This document shows positions 8,009 through 16,313 of a stretch of 64,000 nucleotides of DNA, in pieces. A program made the position numbers and the translations under genes. Under the pieces are notes generated by a model that was given only the letters and a program-made list of their open reading frames with translations, was not told the origin of the DNA and ran no database searches. The stretch spans positions 248,001 through 312,000 of the forward strand of contig NZ_JAPZVR010000006.1 of assembly GCF_027622855.1 (NCBI RefSeq), written 5' to 3'. This stretch comes from Glycomyces algeriensis. Its GTDB lineage: Bacteria > Actinomycetota > Actinomycetes > Mycobacteriales > Micromonosporaceae. Position 1 is the stretch's first letter. Every line of letters starts with the position of its first letter.

Positions 8009-10540
8009 ATGCCGGTGAGCAGGAACCGCGAACGCACGCTGTTCCGGGTCATGCCCCGCGTGATCACCGGCCTCATGCTTGCCATCGCCGTCAGCGGCCT
8101 GGTCTACTTCGGGCCGCCGGCGACCTACCCCGTGCTGCAGCTGGCGGTGTTCATCACCGCCTTCTTCGTCGCCCAAGGACTGCTGGTCCAGCATGAGGCC
8201 CGCGGGATGCGGATCTCGTTCAACCTCACCGACATCCCGCTGGTCATCGCGCTGTTCTACCTGCCCCCGTTCTGGGTGGTGGCGACCAAGTTCCTCGCGG
8301 CGTCGCTGTTCTATGGCAAGCGCTACGTCCGCGAGGACATCGGCCTGCTCAAGCCGCTGTTCAACAGCGGGCTGACCGCCGCCGGCACCACCATGGCGGC
8401 GTTCTACGTGAGCTACATGGGCCTCGGTCCGGCCACGTCGGCCCGCACCTGGCTGATCCTGGTGTCGGCGATCGTCATCACCGGGCTGTTCACCACGGTC
8501 TTCATCTCACTGATGCTGTTCTTCATCTCCGGATGGGACAGCGTCGTCAAGGCCTGGATCGGCTTCGCGCTCACCATGGTCGGGCCCGTCCTCGCCGCGT
8601 GCGTGGGCCTGATGTTCCTGGTCCTGCTCGACGCCTCGATGTGGACCTCCATGCTCATCGGGCTCGTCGTGATCGCCTTCACGTATCTCGCCCGCAGCTA
8701 CATGGTCCTGCGGCGCCAGCGCCAGGTCCTGCGCGAACTCAACGACTTCACGCAGCTGGTGGTGGATTCGGTGCGCTCCAAGCGACTCATCGACGCCATG
8801 CTCGGGCGGCTGCGCGACATCCTGGCCGCCGAGTCGGCGACCGTGTGGGTGCCCGAGGCCGGGCGGTACCCGCAGATCCGGCTCACCTCCACACTGGACG
8901 ACGCCGGGCTCACCGACCTCGACCCGATCCCCGACGCGCTCCAGCGCGAGGTCATGGATTCGGGCAGGGGCCTGCTCCTCAGTCCGACGAACGGCACCCG
9001 CGAGCAGAAGGCCGTCCTCGAGGAGGCCGGACTGCGCGGCGCCATGCTCGTCCCGCTCCGCTCCGGCGACGAGGTCTACGGATGTCTGTCCGTGGCCGAC
9101 CGGATCGGCGGCGAGATCTCCCATTTCGTGCCGGTCGACCTGCAGCTGATGGAGACCATCGCCGCGAACGTCGGCATCGCCGTCCAGAACGAGCGCCTCC
9201 TCGACCAGCTCCGCTACGACGCCTACCACGACCCGCTGACCGGCCTCCCCAGTCGCCGCCGCTCGCTCGCGGCGCTCCAGGAGGCCCTCTCCATCACCGT
9301 GCCCGGCGAGGTCGTCGCCGTCTTCATGTTCGATGTGGACTCGCTCCACGAGATCAACGACGCCCTCGGCCACGAGGCCGGGGACACCGCGCTCAAGGAG
9401 TTCGCCAAGCGCCTCAAGGACCACGCCCCCGCCGCGTCGTTCCTCGGCCGCATCGACTCCGACGAGTTCATCCTCCAGACCCGCCTCGCCTCCACGGACG
9501 AAGCGCTCGACACCGCGCGGCGCCTGCGCGCCGCCGTCCAGGGGCCGTTCGAGGTCGGCGGCGTCGCCGTGAGCCTCTCTGCGGCCGTCGGCGTCGTCAC
9601 GCACCCGGACTTCGCCGCCGACGCCGACGAGCTCCTCAAGCGCGCGGACGGCGCCACCAGGCAGGCCAAGAACGCCGCGGACGGCGTGCAGCTCTACCAT
9701 TCCGGCCTCGAATCCGAGAGCCTGCGCCGCATCGGCCTCGCCGCCGACCTGCGCCGGGCCCTCGACCGCGGCCAGCTCGAAGTGCACTTCCAGCCGAAGG
9801 TCCGCCTCGACCGCGCCCTCGGCGACCCCGGCGCGGTCCTGGGTGCCGAAGCGCTCGTGCGCTGGCCGCACCCGACGTTCGGGCTCGTCGCCCCGGAGGA
9901 GTTCATCCCGATCGCCGGGTCGACCGGGCAGCTCGGGCAGCTCACCGAGATGGTCCTGGACGAGGCCCTGCGGCGCTCGGCCGAGTGGGCCGGCGAGGAC
10001 GGGCCGCTGCCGATGGCGGTGAACCTGTCGCCGCGCACGCTCGCGGACGCGGACTTCCCGGACAAGGTCGCAATGCTCCTGGAGCGGCACGGGGTCCCGG
10101 CGGAGCGGTTGACGTTCGAGATCACCGAGGACGACGTGGTCTCGGGGGAGCCGCGGCTCACGCCGGCGCTCGACCGGCTGCACGAGATGGGCGTGCGCCT
10201 CTCGGTGGACGACTTCGGCACCGGGTACTCCTCGCTGGCGTACCTGCGGCGGCTGCCGGTGCAGGAGATCAAGATCGACCTGCGTTTCGTGCAGGGCATG
10301 GCGACCGACGCGGACGACCGCGCGATCGTGGAGGCGGTCCTGGGCCTGGCCCGGCACTTCGCGATCGACGTCGTCGCCGAGGGCATCGAGGCCCACCAGA
10401 CCGTCGAGCAGCTGCGCGAGCTGCAGTGCGAGGCCGGTCAGGGCTACTACTTCTCGCGTCCGCTGCCGGCCGACCGGTTCGCCGCGTGGCTCTCCCAGCA
10501 GGACGGCGGGCGCGGTCAGAGCCGTCTTCGGGTGGTCTGA
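8009..10540 (+). CDS. Membrane GGDEF-GAF-EAL cyclic di-GMP protein
   Basis: An 843-residue protein. Residues about 12-232 form six or seven membrane helices (a MASE-like sensor), about 245-395 a GAF-like domain, about 400-565 a GGDEF domain and about 575-840 an EAL domain. The GGDEF signature is degenerate: GRIDSDEF at about 478 replaces GG(D/E)EF, so cyclase activity is doubtful. The EAL side keeps its catalytic set: AEALVRW (about 613), NLSPRTL, FEITEDD, DDFGTGYSS (about 734), IKID, AEGIE and GQGYYFSRP. It is most likely a c-di-GMP phosphodiesterase with a GTP-sensing or inactive GGDEF. The start is uncertain: ATG 8009 lacks a strong ribosome site and could be coupled to the peptide gene 29 bp upstream. 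Confidence 0.88.
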   Translation: MPVSRNRERTLFRVMPRVITGLMLAIAVSGLVYFGPPATYPVLQLAVFITAFFVAQGLLVQHEARGMRISFNLTDIPLVIALFYLPPFWVVATKFLAASLFYGKRYVREDIGLLKPLFNSGLTAAGTTMAAFYVSYMGLGPATSARTWLILVSAIVITGLFTTVFISLMLFFISGWDSVVKAWIGFALTMVGPVLAACVGLMFLVLLDASMWTSMLIGLVVIAFTYLARSYMVLRRQRQVLRELNDFTQLVVDSVRSKRLIDAMLGRLRDILAAESATVWVPEAGRYPQIRLTSTLDDAGLTDLDPIPDALQREVMDSGRGLLLSPTNGTREQKAVLEEAGLRGAMLVPLRSGDEVYGCLSVADRIGGEISHFVPVDLQLMETIAANVGIAVQNERLLDQLRYDAYHDPLTGLPSRRRSLAALQEALSITVPGEVVAVFMFDVDSLHEINDALGHEAGDTALKEFAKRLKDHAPAASFLGRIDSDEFILQTRLASTDEALDTARRLRAAVQGPFEVGGVAVSLSAAVGVVTHPDFAADADELLKRADGATRQAKNAADGVQLYHSGLESESLRRIGLAADLRRALDRGQLEVHFQPKVRLDRALGDPGAVLGAEALVRWPHPTFGLVAPEEFIPIAGSTGQLGQLTEMVLDEALRRSAEWAGEDGPLPMAVNLSPRTLADADFPDKVAMLLERHGVPAERLTFEITEDDVVSGEPRLTPALDRLHEMGVRLSVDDFGTGYSSLAYLRRLPVQEIKIDLRFVQGMATDADDRAIVEAVLGLARHFAIDVVAEGIEAHQTVEQLRELQCEAGQGYYFSRPLPADRFAAWLSQQDGGRGQSRLRVV

Positions 10541-10638
10541 CCGCACTGCTGTGGCCCGCACCGCAAGGCAGGCCCCGTGTTCGATCCGGGCGACCCGTCA
10601 TGTACTCTTGTCAAGGCCGCGAGGGAAGCCTCGCGATC

Positions 10639-10711
10639 GCCCCTATAGCTCAGTCGGTAGAGCGTCTCCATGGTAAGGAGAAGGTCTGCGGTTCGATTCC
10701 GCATGGGGGCT
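10639..10711 (+). tRNA. tRNA-Thr (anticodon GGT)
   Basis: A 73-base cloverleaf. The acceptor GCCCCTA pairs with TGGGGGC, the anticodon arm reads CTCCATGGTAAGGAG with GGT, and the T arm contains GGTTCGATTCC. The 3' CCA is not encoded. It is the first of two tRNAs before rpmG. Confidence 0.95.
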
Positions 10712-10786
10712 CGGAAGCACTTCAGGCTAGTATTCAGCGAAGTGCAGTACTGCTCACACAGAGCCATCTGGTGGCAGTGAGCGCAC

Positions 10787-10858
10787 GGCGGTGTAGCTCA
10801 GTGGTAGAGCAAACGACTCATAATCGTTGTGTCGGCAGTTCGATCCTGCCCATCGCTA
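10787..10858 (+). tRNA. tRNA-Met (anticodon CAT, elongator type)
   Basis: A 72-base cloverleaf. The acceptor GGCGGTG pairs with CATCGCT, including G-U pairs, the anticodon loop is CTCATAA and the T arm is GGCAGTTCGATCCTGCC. G1-U72 pairing and the absence of the three G-C anticodon-stem pairs argue for elongator rather than initiator Met. Confidence 0.92.
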
Positions 10859-10861
10859 CTT

Positions 10862-10908
10862 TTGTAAAGCGTCGACCACCGAGGTATGCTGGTCGACGCT
10901 TTGTTTTG
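10862..10908 (+). promoter_or_regulatory. Overlapping tRNA-Met terminator and rpmG promoter
   Basis: A 13-bp perfect stem (10866-10878 with 10890-10902) followed by TTTG ends the tRNA transcript. Within it lie TTGTAA (10862-10867) and TATGCT (10885-10890) with a 17-base spacer, a good promoter for rpmG-hadAB. Confidence 0.6.
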
Positions 10909-10960
10909 TTCAAGGAACGGTCCGCCAACCGGCGGGTCGAGTTAGAGGAAGGCACTCATC

Positions 10961-11128
10961 GTGGCCAAGGCTACTGACGTCCGCCCCAAGATCACCATGG
11001 CGTGCGTGGAGTGCAAGGAGCGCAACTACGTCACGAAGAAGAACCGGCGGAACCACCCCGACCGGCTCGAGCTCAAGAAGTACTGCCCGCGCTGCAAGAC
11101 CTCGCAGGTCCACAAAGAGACCCGCTAG
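10961..11128 (+). CDS. rpmG: 50S ribosomal protein L33
   Basis: A 55-residue ribosomal protein starting at GTG 10961 with AGGAAGG about nine bases upstream. It reads [20 protein letters not shown], with two CxxC pairs (CVEC and CPRC), so this is the zinc-binding form of L33. Actinobacteria often carry two L33 copies, one zinc-free and induced by zinc loss; this appears to be the zinc-containing one beside the tRNA and had genes. It leads directly into the two MaoC-type genes, a conserved actinobacterial order. Confidence 0.95.
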   Translation: MAKATDVRPKITMACVECKERNYVTKKNRRNHPDRLELKKYCPRCKTSQVHKETR

Positions 11129-11146
11129 TCTTCCCCGCTCCGGTAC

Positions 11147-11545
11147 ATGCTCAACACTTCGTATGCAGGCCGGTCCTTGCCGCCCACCGAACCGGTGGTC
11201 ATCACCCCGGATTCGGTGACCCGTTTCGCCCAGGCCCTCGGCCTCGACGACGACGGCACCGTTCCGCCCACATTCTTGATATCGCTCACGCTGCCCGCGG
11301 CGGAGCGGCTCATCGACGACCCCGACTTCGGGCTCGACTGGAGCCGCGTCCTGCACCGCGAGCAGCGTTTCGCGTACCACCGCGAGCTGCGGGCGGGCGC
11401 CGCCGTGTCGTGCACCTCGACCATCGAGTCGATCAAGTCCGTCGCGGGGAACGACCTCCTGGCGCTGCGCACCGACGTCACCGACGGCGAAGGGCTGGCC
11501 GCCGAGGTGTGGACGACCCTGTTCGTGGCCGGAGACCCCGCATGA
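11147..11545 (+). CDS. MaoC-like (3R)-hydroxyacyl dehydratase subunit, HadA-like
   Basis: A 132-residue hot-dog protein of the FAS1-like dehydratase type that in mycobacteria forms HadA. The ITPDSVTRFAQALGL and LDWSRVLHREQRFAYHREL stretches are typical; the hydratase-2 catalytic motif is absent, as expected for this partner, and is provided by the next gene. ATG 11147 follows rpmG by 18 bases and the stop overlaps the next start (ATGA). With its partner it would dehydrate 3-hydroxyacyl intermediates; whether that serves mycolate-like or ordinary type II fatty acid elongation cannot be told here. Confidence 0.85.
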   Translation: MLNTSYAGRSLPPTEPVVITPDSVTRFAQALGLDDDGTVPPTFLISLTLPAAERLIDDPDFGLDWSRVLHREQRFAYHRELRAGAAVSCTSTIESIKSVAGNDLLALRTDVTDGEGLAAEVWTTLFVAGDPA

Positions 11546-11961
11546 GCCTGAGCGAACTCTCGGTCGGCGAGACCGTGTTCACCACGGCGTTCGCCGTCAC
11601 GCGGGCCGACCTCGTGGCCTACGCGGACGCTTCCGGGGACCAGAATCCGATCCACCAGGACGAGGCCGCGGCGAAGGCCGCCGGGCTCCCTGACGTGATT
11701 GCCCACGGCATGTACACGATGGGCCTCGTCGCCCGCGCCGTGCGCGAGTGGGCCAATGGTGCCGGGATCGACGCGACCCTCGCGGACTTCTCCGCGCGCT
11801 TCGCGAAGCCCGTGGTAGTGCCCGCCGACGGCGGCGCCGAAGTGGTCGTGGAGGGCAAGGTCCGCAAGCTCGACGCGACCTCGGTCGAACTGGCGATGAC
11901 CGTGCACAGCGCGGGCGAGAAGGTGCTCGCCCCGGCGCGTGCGACCCTCGCCGCGAAGTGA
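11542..11961 (+). CDS. MaoC-like (3R)-hydroxyacyl dehydratase subunit, HadB-like
   Basis: A 139-residue hot-dog protein with the hydratase-2 motif GDQNPIHQDEAAAKAAG followed by VIAHGMYTMG, containing the catalytic Asp and His. It overlaps the HadA-like gene by four bases and so is translationally coupled. The pair forms a heterodimeric 3-hydroxyacyl-ACP dehydratase in relatives. In many actinobacteria murB follows; here the operon ends in a strong terminator instead. Confidence 0.88.
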   Translation: MSLSELSVGETVFTTAFAVTRADLVAYADASGDQNPIHQDEAAAKAAGLPDVIAHGMYTMGLVARAVREWANGAGIDATLADFSARFAKPVVVPADGGAEVVVEGKVRKLDATSVELAMTVHSAGEKVLAPARATLAAK

Positions 11962-11972
11962 CGAAGCTACTG

Positions 11973-12009
11973 AAACGGCGCTGACCTGCTGGTCAGCGCC
12001 GTTTTTGTT
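11973..12009 (+). terminator. Intrinsic terminator of the rpmG-had operon
   Basis: A 14-bp perfect stem (11973-11986 with 11991-12004), TGCT loop and a T-rich tail, between convergent genes. Confidence 0.88.
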
Positions 12010-12044
12010 TGTTCACAGGCCTGTGGATAACTTGTTCCGCGCCG

Positions 12045-12896
12045 TTACGAGGAGTAGTCGAAGAAGCCCTTGCCGCTCTTGCGGCCGATCTCGCCGGCCG
12101 CGACGAGGCGGCGCAGGAGCGCGGGCGGGAAGAACTGCGGGTCCGCGGTGTCCTCGTAGATGTTCTCGGTCGCGTGCGTGATCACGTCGATGCCGGTGAG
12201 GTCGGCGGTGGCGAGCGGTCCCATCGGGTGGCCGAAGCCGAGCCGGCAGGCCGTGTCGAGGTCCTCGGCGGAGATCACGCCGTCCTCCACCAGCCGGGCC
12301 GCCTCGTTCACCAGGGCGCAGATGAGGCGCGTGGTCGCGAACCCGGCGACGTCGCGGTTGACGACGACGCAGGTCTTCCCCGCGGTCTCGGCGAACTTGC
12401 GGGCGGCCGCGAGCGTCTCGTCGCTGGTGTGGATGCCGCGCACCAGCTCGCACAGCTGCATCATGGGGACGGGCGAGAAGAAGTGGGTGCCGACGACCCG
12501 TTCGGGGTGCGTTGCGGCGGCGGCGATCTCCGTGATCGGGATGGCCGAGGTGTTCGTCGCGAAGACCGTCTCGGGCGAGCAGATCCCCGAGAGCGTGCGG
12601 AACACCTCCTGCTTGACCGCGAGGCGCTCGAAGACAGCCTCGACGCAGATCTGCGAGCCCGCGGCGGCGTCGAGGTCTGTCGCCGTCGTGATGCGGGCCA
12701 AGGCGGCCTCCGCGTCCGCCGCGGTGACCTTCTCCTTGGCGACGAAGCGGTCGAGTGAACCGCGGATCGCCGCCTGCGCGCGGTCGAGTGCGCCCGCGTC
12801 AGTGTCGATCAATGTGATGTCCAGGCCGCCCAGGCTCGTGACCTGCGCGATCCCGGAGCCCATGAGTCCCGAACCGATTACCGTGACTTTTGCCAT
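12045..12896 (-). CDS. 3-hydroxyacyl-CoA (3-hydroxybutyryl-CoA) dehydrogenase
   Basis: A 283-residue NAD-dependent dehydrogenase that oxidises 3-hydroxyacyl-CoA to 3-ketoacyl-CoA or runs in reverse. The Rossmann motif GSGLMGSGIAQ is at residues about 8-18, then ATNTSAIPITEI, THFFSPVPMMQLCELV with the catalytic His, and NRDVAGFATTRLI in the dimerisation domain. The length matches the stand-alone Hbd/FadB2 form. It is divergent from pduO, with only 24 bases between starts. Confidence 0.92.
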   Translation of the reverse strand: MAKVTVIGSGLMGSGIAQVTSLGGLDITLIDTDAGALDRAQAAIRGSLDRFVAKEKVTAADAEAALARITTATDLDAAAGSQICVEAVFERLAVKQEVFRTLSGICSPETVFATNTSAIPITEIAAAATHPERVVGTHFFSPVPMMQLCELVRGIHTSDETLAAARKFAETAGKTCVVVNRDVAGFATTRLICALVNEAARLVEDGVISAEDLDTACRLGFGHPMGPLATADLTGIDVITHATENIYEDTADPQFFPPALLRRLVAAGEIGRKSGKGFFDYSS

Positions 12897-12920
12897 GGGG
12901 CGAGGCTATATGGTCGGTGC

Positions 12921-13562
12921 ATGGCGGTCAATCTCACCAGGATTTATACGAAGACCGGCGACGACGGCACGACCGGTCTCGCCGACTTCTCGCGCGTCCC
13001 GAAGACGCACGTCCGGCTCGCGGCCTACGGGGACGTGGACGAGGCGAACGCGGTGATCGGCGCGGCGCTCGCCCTGCACCGGGGCGAGATCGGGGAACGG
13101 GAGCGGGAGATCCTGCTCGCGGTCCAGAACGACATGTTCGACGTCGGCGCGGACCTCGCGACGCCGGTGACGCCGGATCCGAAGTACCCGCCGCTGCGCA
13201 TCGACGAGTCCTATGTGACGCGGCTCGAGGGCTGGATCGACGAGTGCAACGCCGACCTGGAGGCGCTGCGGTCCTTCATCCTCCGCGGCGGCACGCCGGG
13301 CGCCGCGTTGCTGCACCAGGCGTGCACGGTGGTGCGGCGGGCCGAGCGTTCGGTGTGGGCGCTGCTCGACGCCGAACCGGACACGACCCACCCGGTGCCC
13401 GTGACCTATCTCAATCGGCTTTCGGACCTGCTGTTCGTACTCGCCCGGAAGGCCAACCCGGGCGGCGACGTGCTCTGGAAGCCCGGCGCGGGAAGCGGCG
13501 AGTTACCGCTTGCCGGGCTGTTCGAGGGGGAAATGAGCAGGTTTCTTTCCTGCGTGTTGTGA
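12921..13562 (+). CDS. pduO: Cob(I)alamin adenosyltransferase, PduO type
   Basis: A 213-residue enzyme that transfers adenosyl from ATP to cob(I)alamin to make coenzyme B12. The N-terminal IYTKTGDDGTTGLADFSRV is the ATP-binding signature; RSFILRGGTPGAALLHQACT and VVRRAERSV carry the conserved Arg and Glu; NRLSDLLFVLAR ends the helical bundle. TATATG at 12907-12912 lies nine bases before ATG 12921 and there is no ribosome site, suggesting a leaderless transcript. Related actinobacteria carry this gene near atpC and DUF2550, which are 8 kb away here. Confidence 0.93.
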   Translation: MAVNLTRIYTKTGDDGTTGLADFSRVPKTHVRLAAYGDVDEANAVIGAALALHRGEIGEREREILLAVQNDMFDVGADLATPVTPDPKYPPLRIDESYVTRLEGWIDECNADLEALRSFILRGGTPGAALLHQACTVVRRAERSVWALLDAEPDTTHPVPVTYLNRLSDLLFVLARKANPGGDVLWKPGAGSGELPLAGLFEGEMSRFLSCVL

Positions 13563-13593
13563 AATCGTTACTGCTCTGCGCAGGCGATCCAGC

Positions 13594-13635
13594 TTGACGA
13601 GAGCGATAACACAGGTGAGGATATGAGCGGTAACA
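13594..13635 (+). promoter_or_regulatory. Promoter with two LacI-type half operators for the sugar importer
   Basis: TTGACG (13594-13599) is a plausible -35. Two direct repeats, GAGCGATAACA (13601-13611) and GAGCGGTAACA (13625-13635), lie 24 bases apart. Read in reverse they begin TGTTAnCGCTC, matching one half of the common LacI-family operator TGTTAnCGnTAACA. No regulator gene is adjacent. Confidence 0.4.
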
Positions 13636-13694
13636 TGCGTTCACGCAAATATCGAAAACCCTCATATTCACACGCTTGAAAGGCGACCCCCAAC

Positions 13695-14684
13695 GTGTTC
13701 AAGAAAGCTCTCGCCGGCATTGGCGCCGGTGCACTCCTCCTCGGTATGGCCGCTTGCGGCGGCGGCGACGGCGGCTCTGAAGGCGGCGGCGACGACGGCA
13801 GCCTCGTCATCGGCTTCGCCCAGGTCGGCGCCGAATCCGCTTGGCGCACCGCCAACTCCACTTCGATCCAGGAAGCCGCCAAGGCCGCCGGCCACGACCT
13901 GAAGTTCGTCGATGGGCAGCAGGACCAGGAGAAGCAGATCGCCGCGGTCCGCGACTTCATCAACCAGCAGGTTGACGTCATCGTCCTGGCACCGGTGGTC
14001 GAGACCGGCTGGACCGACGTCCTCCAGGAGGCCGAGGACGCGGGCATCCCCGTCGTCCTCGCCGACCGCGGCGTCGAAGCCGCCGACGAGGCCCTCTACG
14101 TGACGCGCCTCGGGTCCGACTTCGCCGAGGAGGGCCGCAAGGCCGGCACCTGGGCGGCCGAGACCTTCGCCGCCGACGCCGACGGCACCCGGATCCTCGA
14201 GCTCCAGGGCACCACCGGCTCCGCTCCCGCGAACGACCGCAAGGCCGGGTTCTTCGAGGTCCTCGACGCCGAAGGCCTGAACTACGAGATCGTCGACTCC
14301 CAGTCGGGCAACTTCACCGCCGAAGAGGGCAAGGCGGTCATGGAAACCTTCATCACCACCCACGGCCTCGACGGCATCGACCTGCTCTACGCCCACAACG
14401 ACGAGATGGGCCTCGGCGCGATCCAGGCCATCGAAGAGGCCGGCAAGGTCCCCGGCACCGACATCCAGATCATCATCGTGGACGGCTCGACCGCCGGCTT
14501 CCAGGCGGGCGTCGACGGCAAGCTCAACTACATCGTCGAGTGCAACCCGGCCTTCGGCCCGCAGCTGATGGACGTCCTCGAGTCGGTCGTCGCCGGCGAC
14601 GAGGTCGAGAAGTTCACCCCGGTCGAGGAGGGCGTCTTCGACGCCACCCAGTTCGAGGCCGAGCTCCCGAACCGCCAGTTCTAA
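13695..14684 (+). CDS. Sugar ABC transporter substrate-binding lipoprotein (YtfQ-like)
   Basis: A 329-residue lipoprotein. The signal ends at LLLGMAAC with the lipidated Cys21, followed by a Gly/Asp linker and a periplasmic-binding-protein type 1 (ribose-family) domain: IGFAQVGAESAWRTANSTS, FINQQVDVIVLAPVV, LQGTTGSAPANDRKAGF, YAHNDEMGLGAIQAIEEAG. The AQVGAESxWRTAN start is close to the galactofuranose-binding YtfQ group, so furanose sugars are a reasonable guess for the ligand. It is the first gene of a four-gene importer; GAAAGGCG precedes GTG 13695. Confidence 0.88.
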   Translation: MFKKALAGIGAGALLLGMAACGGGDGGSEGGGDDGSLVIGFAQVGAESAWRTANSTSIQEAAKAAGHDLKFVDGQQDQEKQIAAVRDFINQQVDVIVLAPVVETGWTDVLQEAEDAGIPVVLADRGVEAADEALYVTRLGSDFAEEGRKAGTWAAETFAADADGTRILELQGTTGSAPANDRKAGFFEVLDAEGLNYEIVDSQSGNFTAEEGKAVMETFITTHGLDGIDLLYAHNDEMGLGAIQAIEEAGKVPGTDIQIIIVDGSTAGFQAGVDGKLNYIVECNPAFGPQLMDVLESVVAGDEVEKFTPVEEGVFDATQFEAELPNRQF

Positions 14685-14694
14685 CGGCATCACC

Positions 14695-14735
14695 GCAGCG
14701 TCCGGGCGGGCCCCTCGGGTCCGCCCGGACGCTGC
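14695..14735 (+). terminator. Strong intra-operon hairpin after the binding protein
   Basis: A perfect 15-bp stem (14695-14709 with 14721-14735), 11-base loop and no U-run, between the binding protein and ATPase genes. It probably stabilises the upstream mRNA or partly terminates, so that more binding protein is made than transporter. Confidence 0.6.
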
Positions 14736-14792
14736 CGGTCCCCGCCGCTTCAAGCTTCTGCATCTTCCAACCCCAAGCGAAGGTCTACTCCC

Positions 14793-16313
14793 ATGTCTGA
14801 CGACCCGATCGTCCAGATGACCGGGATCAGGAAGGACTTCACCGGTGTCCGCGCCCTCGACGGCGTGGACTTCACCCTCAGGCCAGGAGAGATCCATGCC
14901 GTCATGGGGGAGAACGGCGCCGGCAAGTCCACACTGATCAAGGTCCTGACAGGCGTCCACACGCCGGACGCCGGCGACATCCTGCTCGACGGGAAGCCGG
15001 TCAGGTTCCACAGCCCGGGCGCGGCCCAGGCCGCCGGCATCTCCACGGTCTACCAGGAGGTCAACCTCACCGACAACCTGTCGGTGGCCGAGAACCTCTT
15101 CGCCGGGCGCGAACCGCGCCTCGGACCGTTCATCAACTTCCGCGCCATGCGCCGCAAGGCGAAGGCGCTCCTGGACGACATCGGGATCGACCTCAACGTC
15201 GCCGCGCCCCTGTCCTCCTACTCGATCGCCATGCAGCAGCTCGTCGCCATCAGTCGGGCCGTCGACATCGAGGCGAAGGTCCTCATCCTCGACGAGCCCA
15301 CCTCCTCGCTCGACCGCGACGAGGTCGAGGTCCTCCTCGGCGTCATGCGCCGCCTCGCCGAGAAGGGCACCGCCATGGTGTTCATCTCGCACTTCCTCGA
15401 CCAGGTCTACGAGATCTGCGACCGGATGACGGTGCTGCGCAACGGGACCCTCGTCGGCGAATGGGCCACCGCGGACCTGCCGCAGAACGAGCTCATCGGG
15501 CACATGCTCGGCCGCGAGGCCGCCGCCCTCGAGCAGATCGAGCGGGCCGCCGCCGCGCACCACGTCGCCGACGAGGAACCGCTGGTCAAGGCTCAGGGCC
15601 TGGGCCGCAAGGGCTCCATCGCCCCGTACGACCTCGACGTGCGCCGCGGCGAGGTCGTCGGCCTCGCGGGCCTGCTCGGCTCCGGCCGCACCGAGACCGT
15701 CCGGCTCATCGCCGGCGCCGACCGCGCCGACTCCGGATCGCTCACCTTCGACGGGCAGTCCGCACGTGGCCACAACCCGCGCACGGCCGCCGCCCGCGGC
15801 ATCGCCTTCTGCCCGGAGAACCGCAAGACCGAAGGGCTCGTAGGCGACCTCACGGTCGCGGAGAACATGATCCTGGCGCTGCAGGCGTCCCGCGGCTGGG
15901 CCCGGTCCATCCCGGTGGCCCGGCGCGACAAGCTCGTCGCCTCGTTCATCGAGAAGCTCGACATCCGCCCGGCCAACCCGGACATGCCCGTCAAGAACCT
16001 CTCCGGCGGCAACCAGCAGAAGGTGCTCCTGGCCCGCTGGATGCTCATCCAGCCCAAGCTCCTCATCCTCGACGAGCCCACGCGCGGCATCGACGTCGGC
16101 GCCAAGGCCGACATCCAGCGCCTCGTCGCCGAACTCTCGGCCGAGGGCATGGCCGTGCTGTTCGTCTCCGCCGAACTCGACGAGGTCACCCGCCTGTCCG
16201 ACCGGATCGCGGTCCTGCGCGACCGCGAACTCGTCGCCGTGCTCGAATCCGAGGCCGACATGACCACCGAACGCATCGTCGACACCATCGTGTCGGGAGG
16301 GCGGGCATCGTGA
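14793..16313 (+). CDS. Sugar ABC transporter ATPase, two nucleotide-binding domains (YtfR-like)
   Basis: A 506-residue double ATPase of the RbsA/MglA/YtfR class. Domain 1 has GENGAGKST, the signature region (SIAMQQLVAISRA) and ILDEPTSSLDRDE. Domain 2 has the degenerate Walker A LLGSGRTE normal for this class, LSGGNQQKVLLARW and LILDEPTRGIDVGAK. It energises import with the two permeases that follow. Its stop overlaps the next start (GTGA). Confidence 0.93.
   Translation: MSDDPIVQMTGIRKDFTGVRALDGVDFTLRPGEIHAVMGENGAGKSTLIKVLTGVHTPDAGDILLDGKPVRFHSPGAAQAAGISTVYQEVNLTDNLSVAENLFAGREPRLGPFINFRAMRRKAKALLDDIGIDLNVAAPLSSYSIAMQQLVAISRAVDIEAKVLILDEPTSSLDRDEVEVLLGVMRRLAEKGTAMVFISHFLDQVYEICDRMTVLRNGTLVGEWATADLPQNELIGHMLGREAAALEQIERAAAAHHVADEEPLVKAQGLGRKGSIAPYDLDVRRGEVVGLAGLLGSGRTETVRLIAGADRADSGSLTFDGQSARGHNPRTAAARGIAFCPENRKTEGLVGDLTVAENMILALQASRGWARSIPVARRDKLVASFIEKLDIRPANPDMPVKNLSGGNQQKVLLARWMLIQPKLLILDEPTRGIDVGAKADIQRLVAELSAEGMAVLFVSAELDEVTRLSDRIAVLRDRELVAVLESEADMTTERIVDTIVSGGRAS

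Noticed and set aside
8507-10561. A 684-codon minus-strand frame opposite the GGDEF-EAL gene
   Set aside because: Low-complexity Arg/Glu/Gly/Val text; the + strand has full domain motifs.
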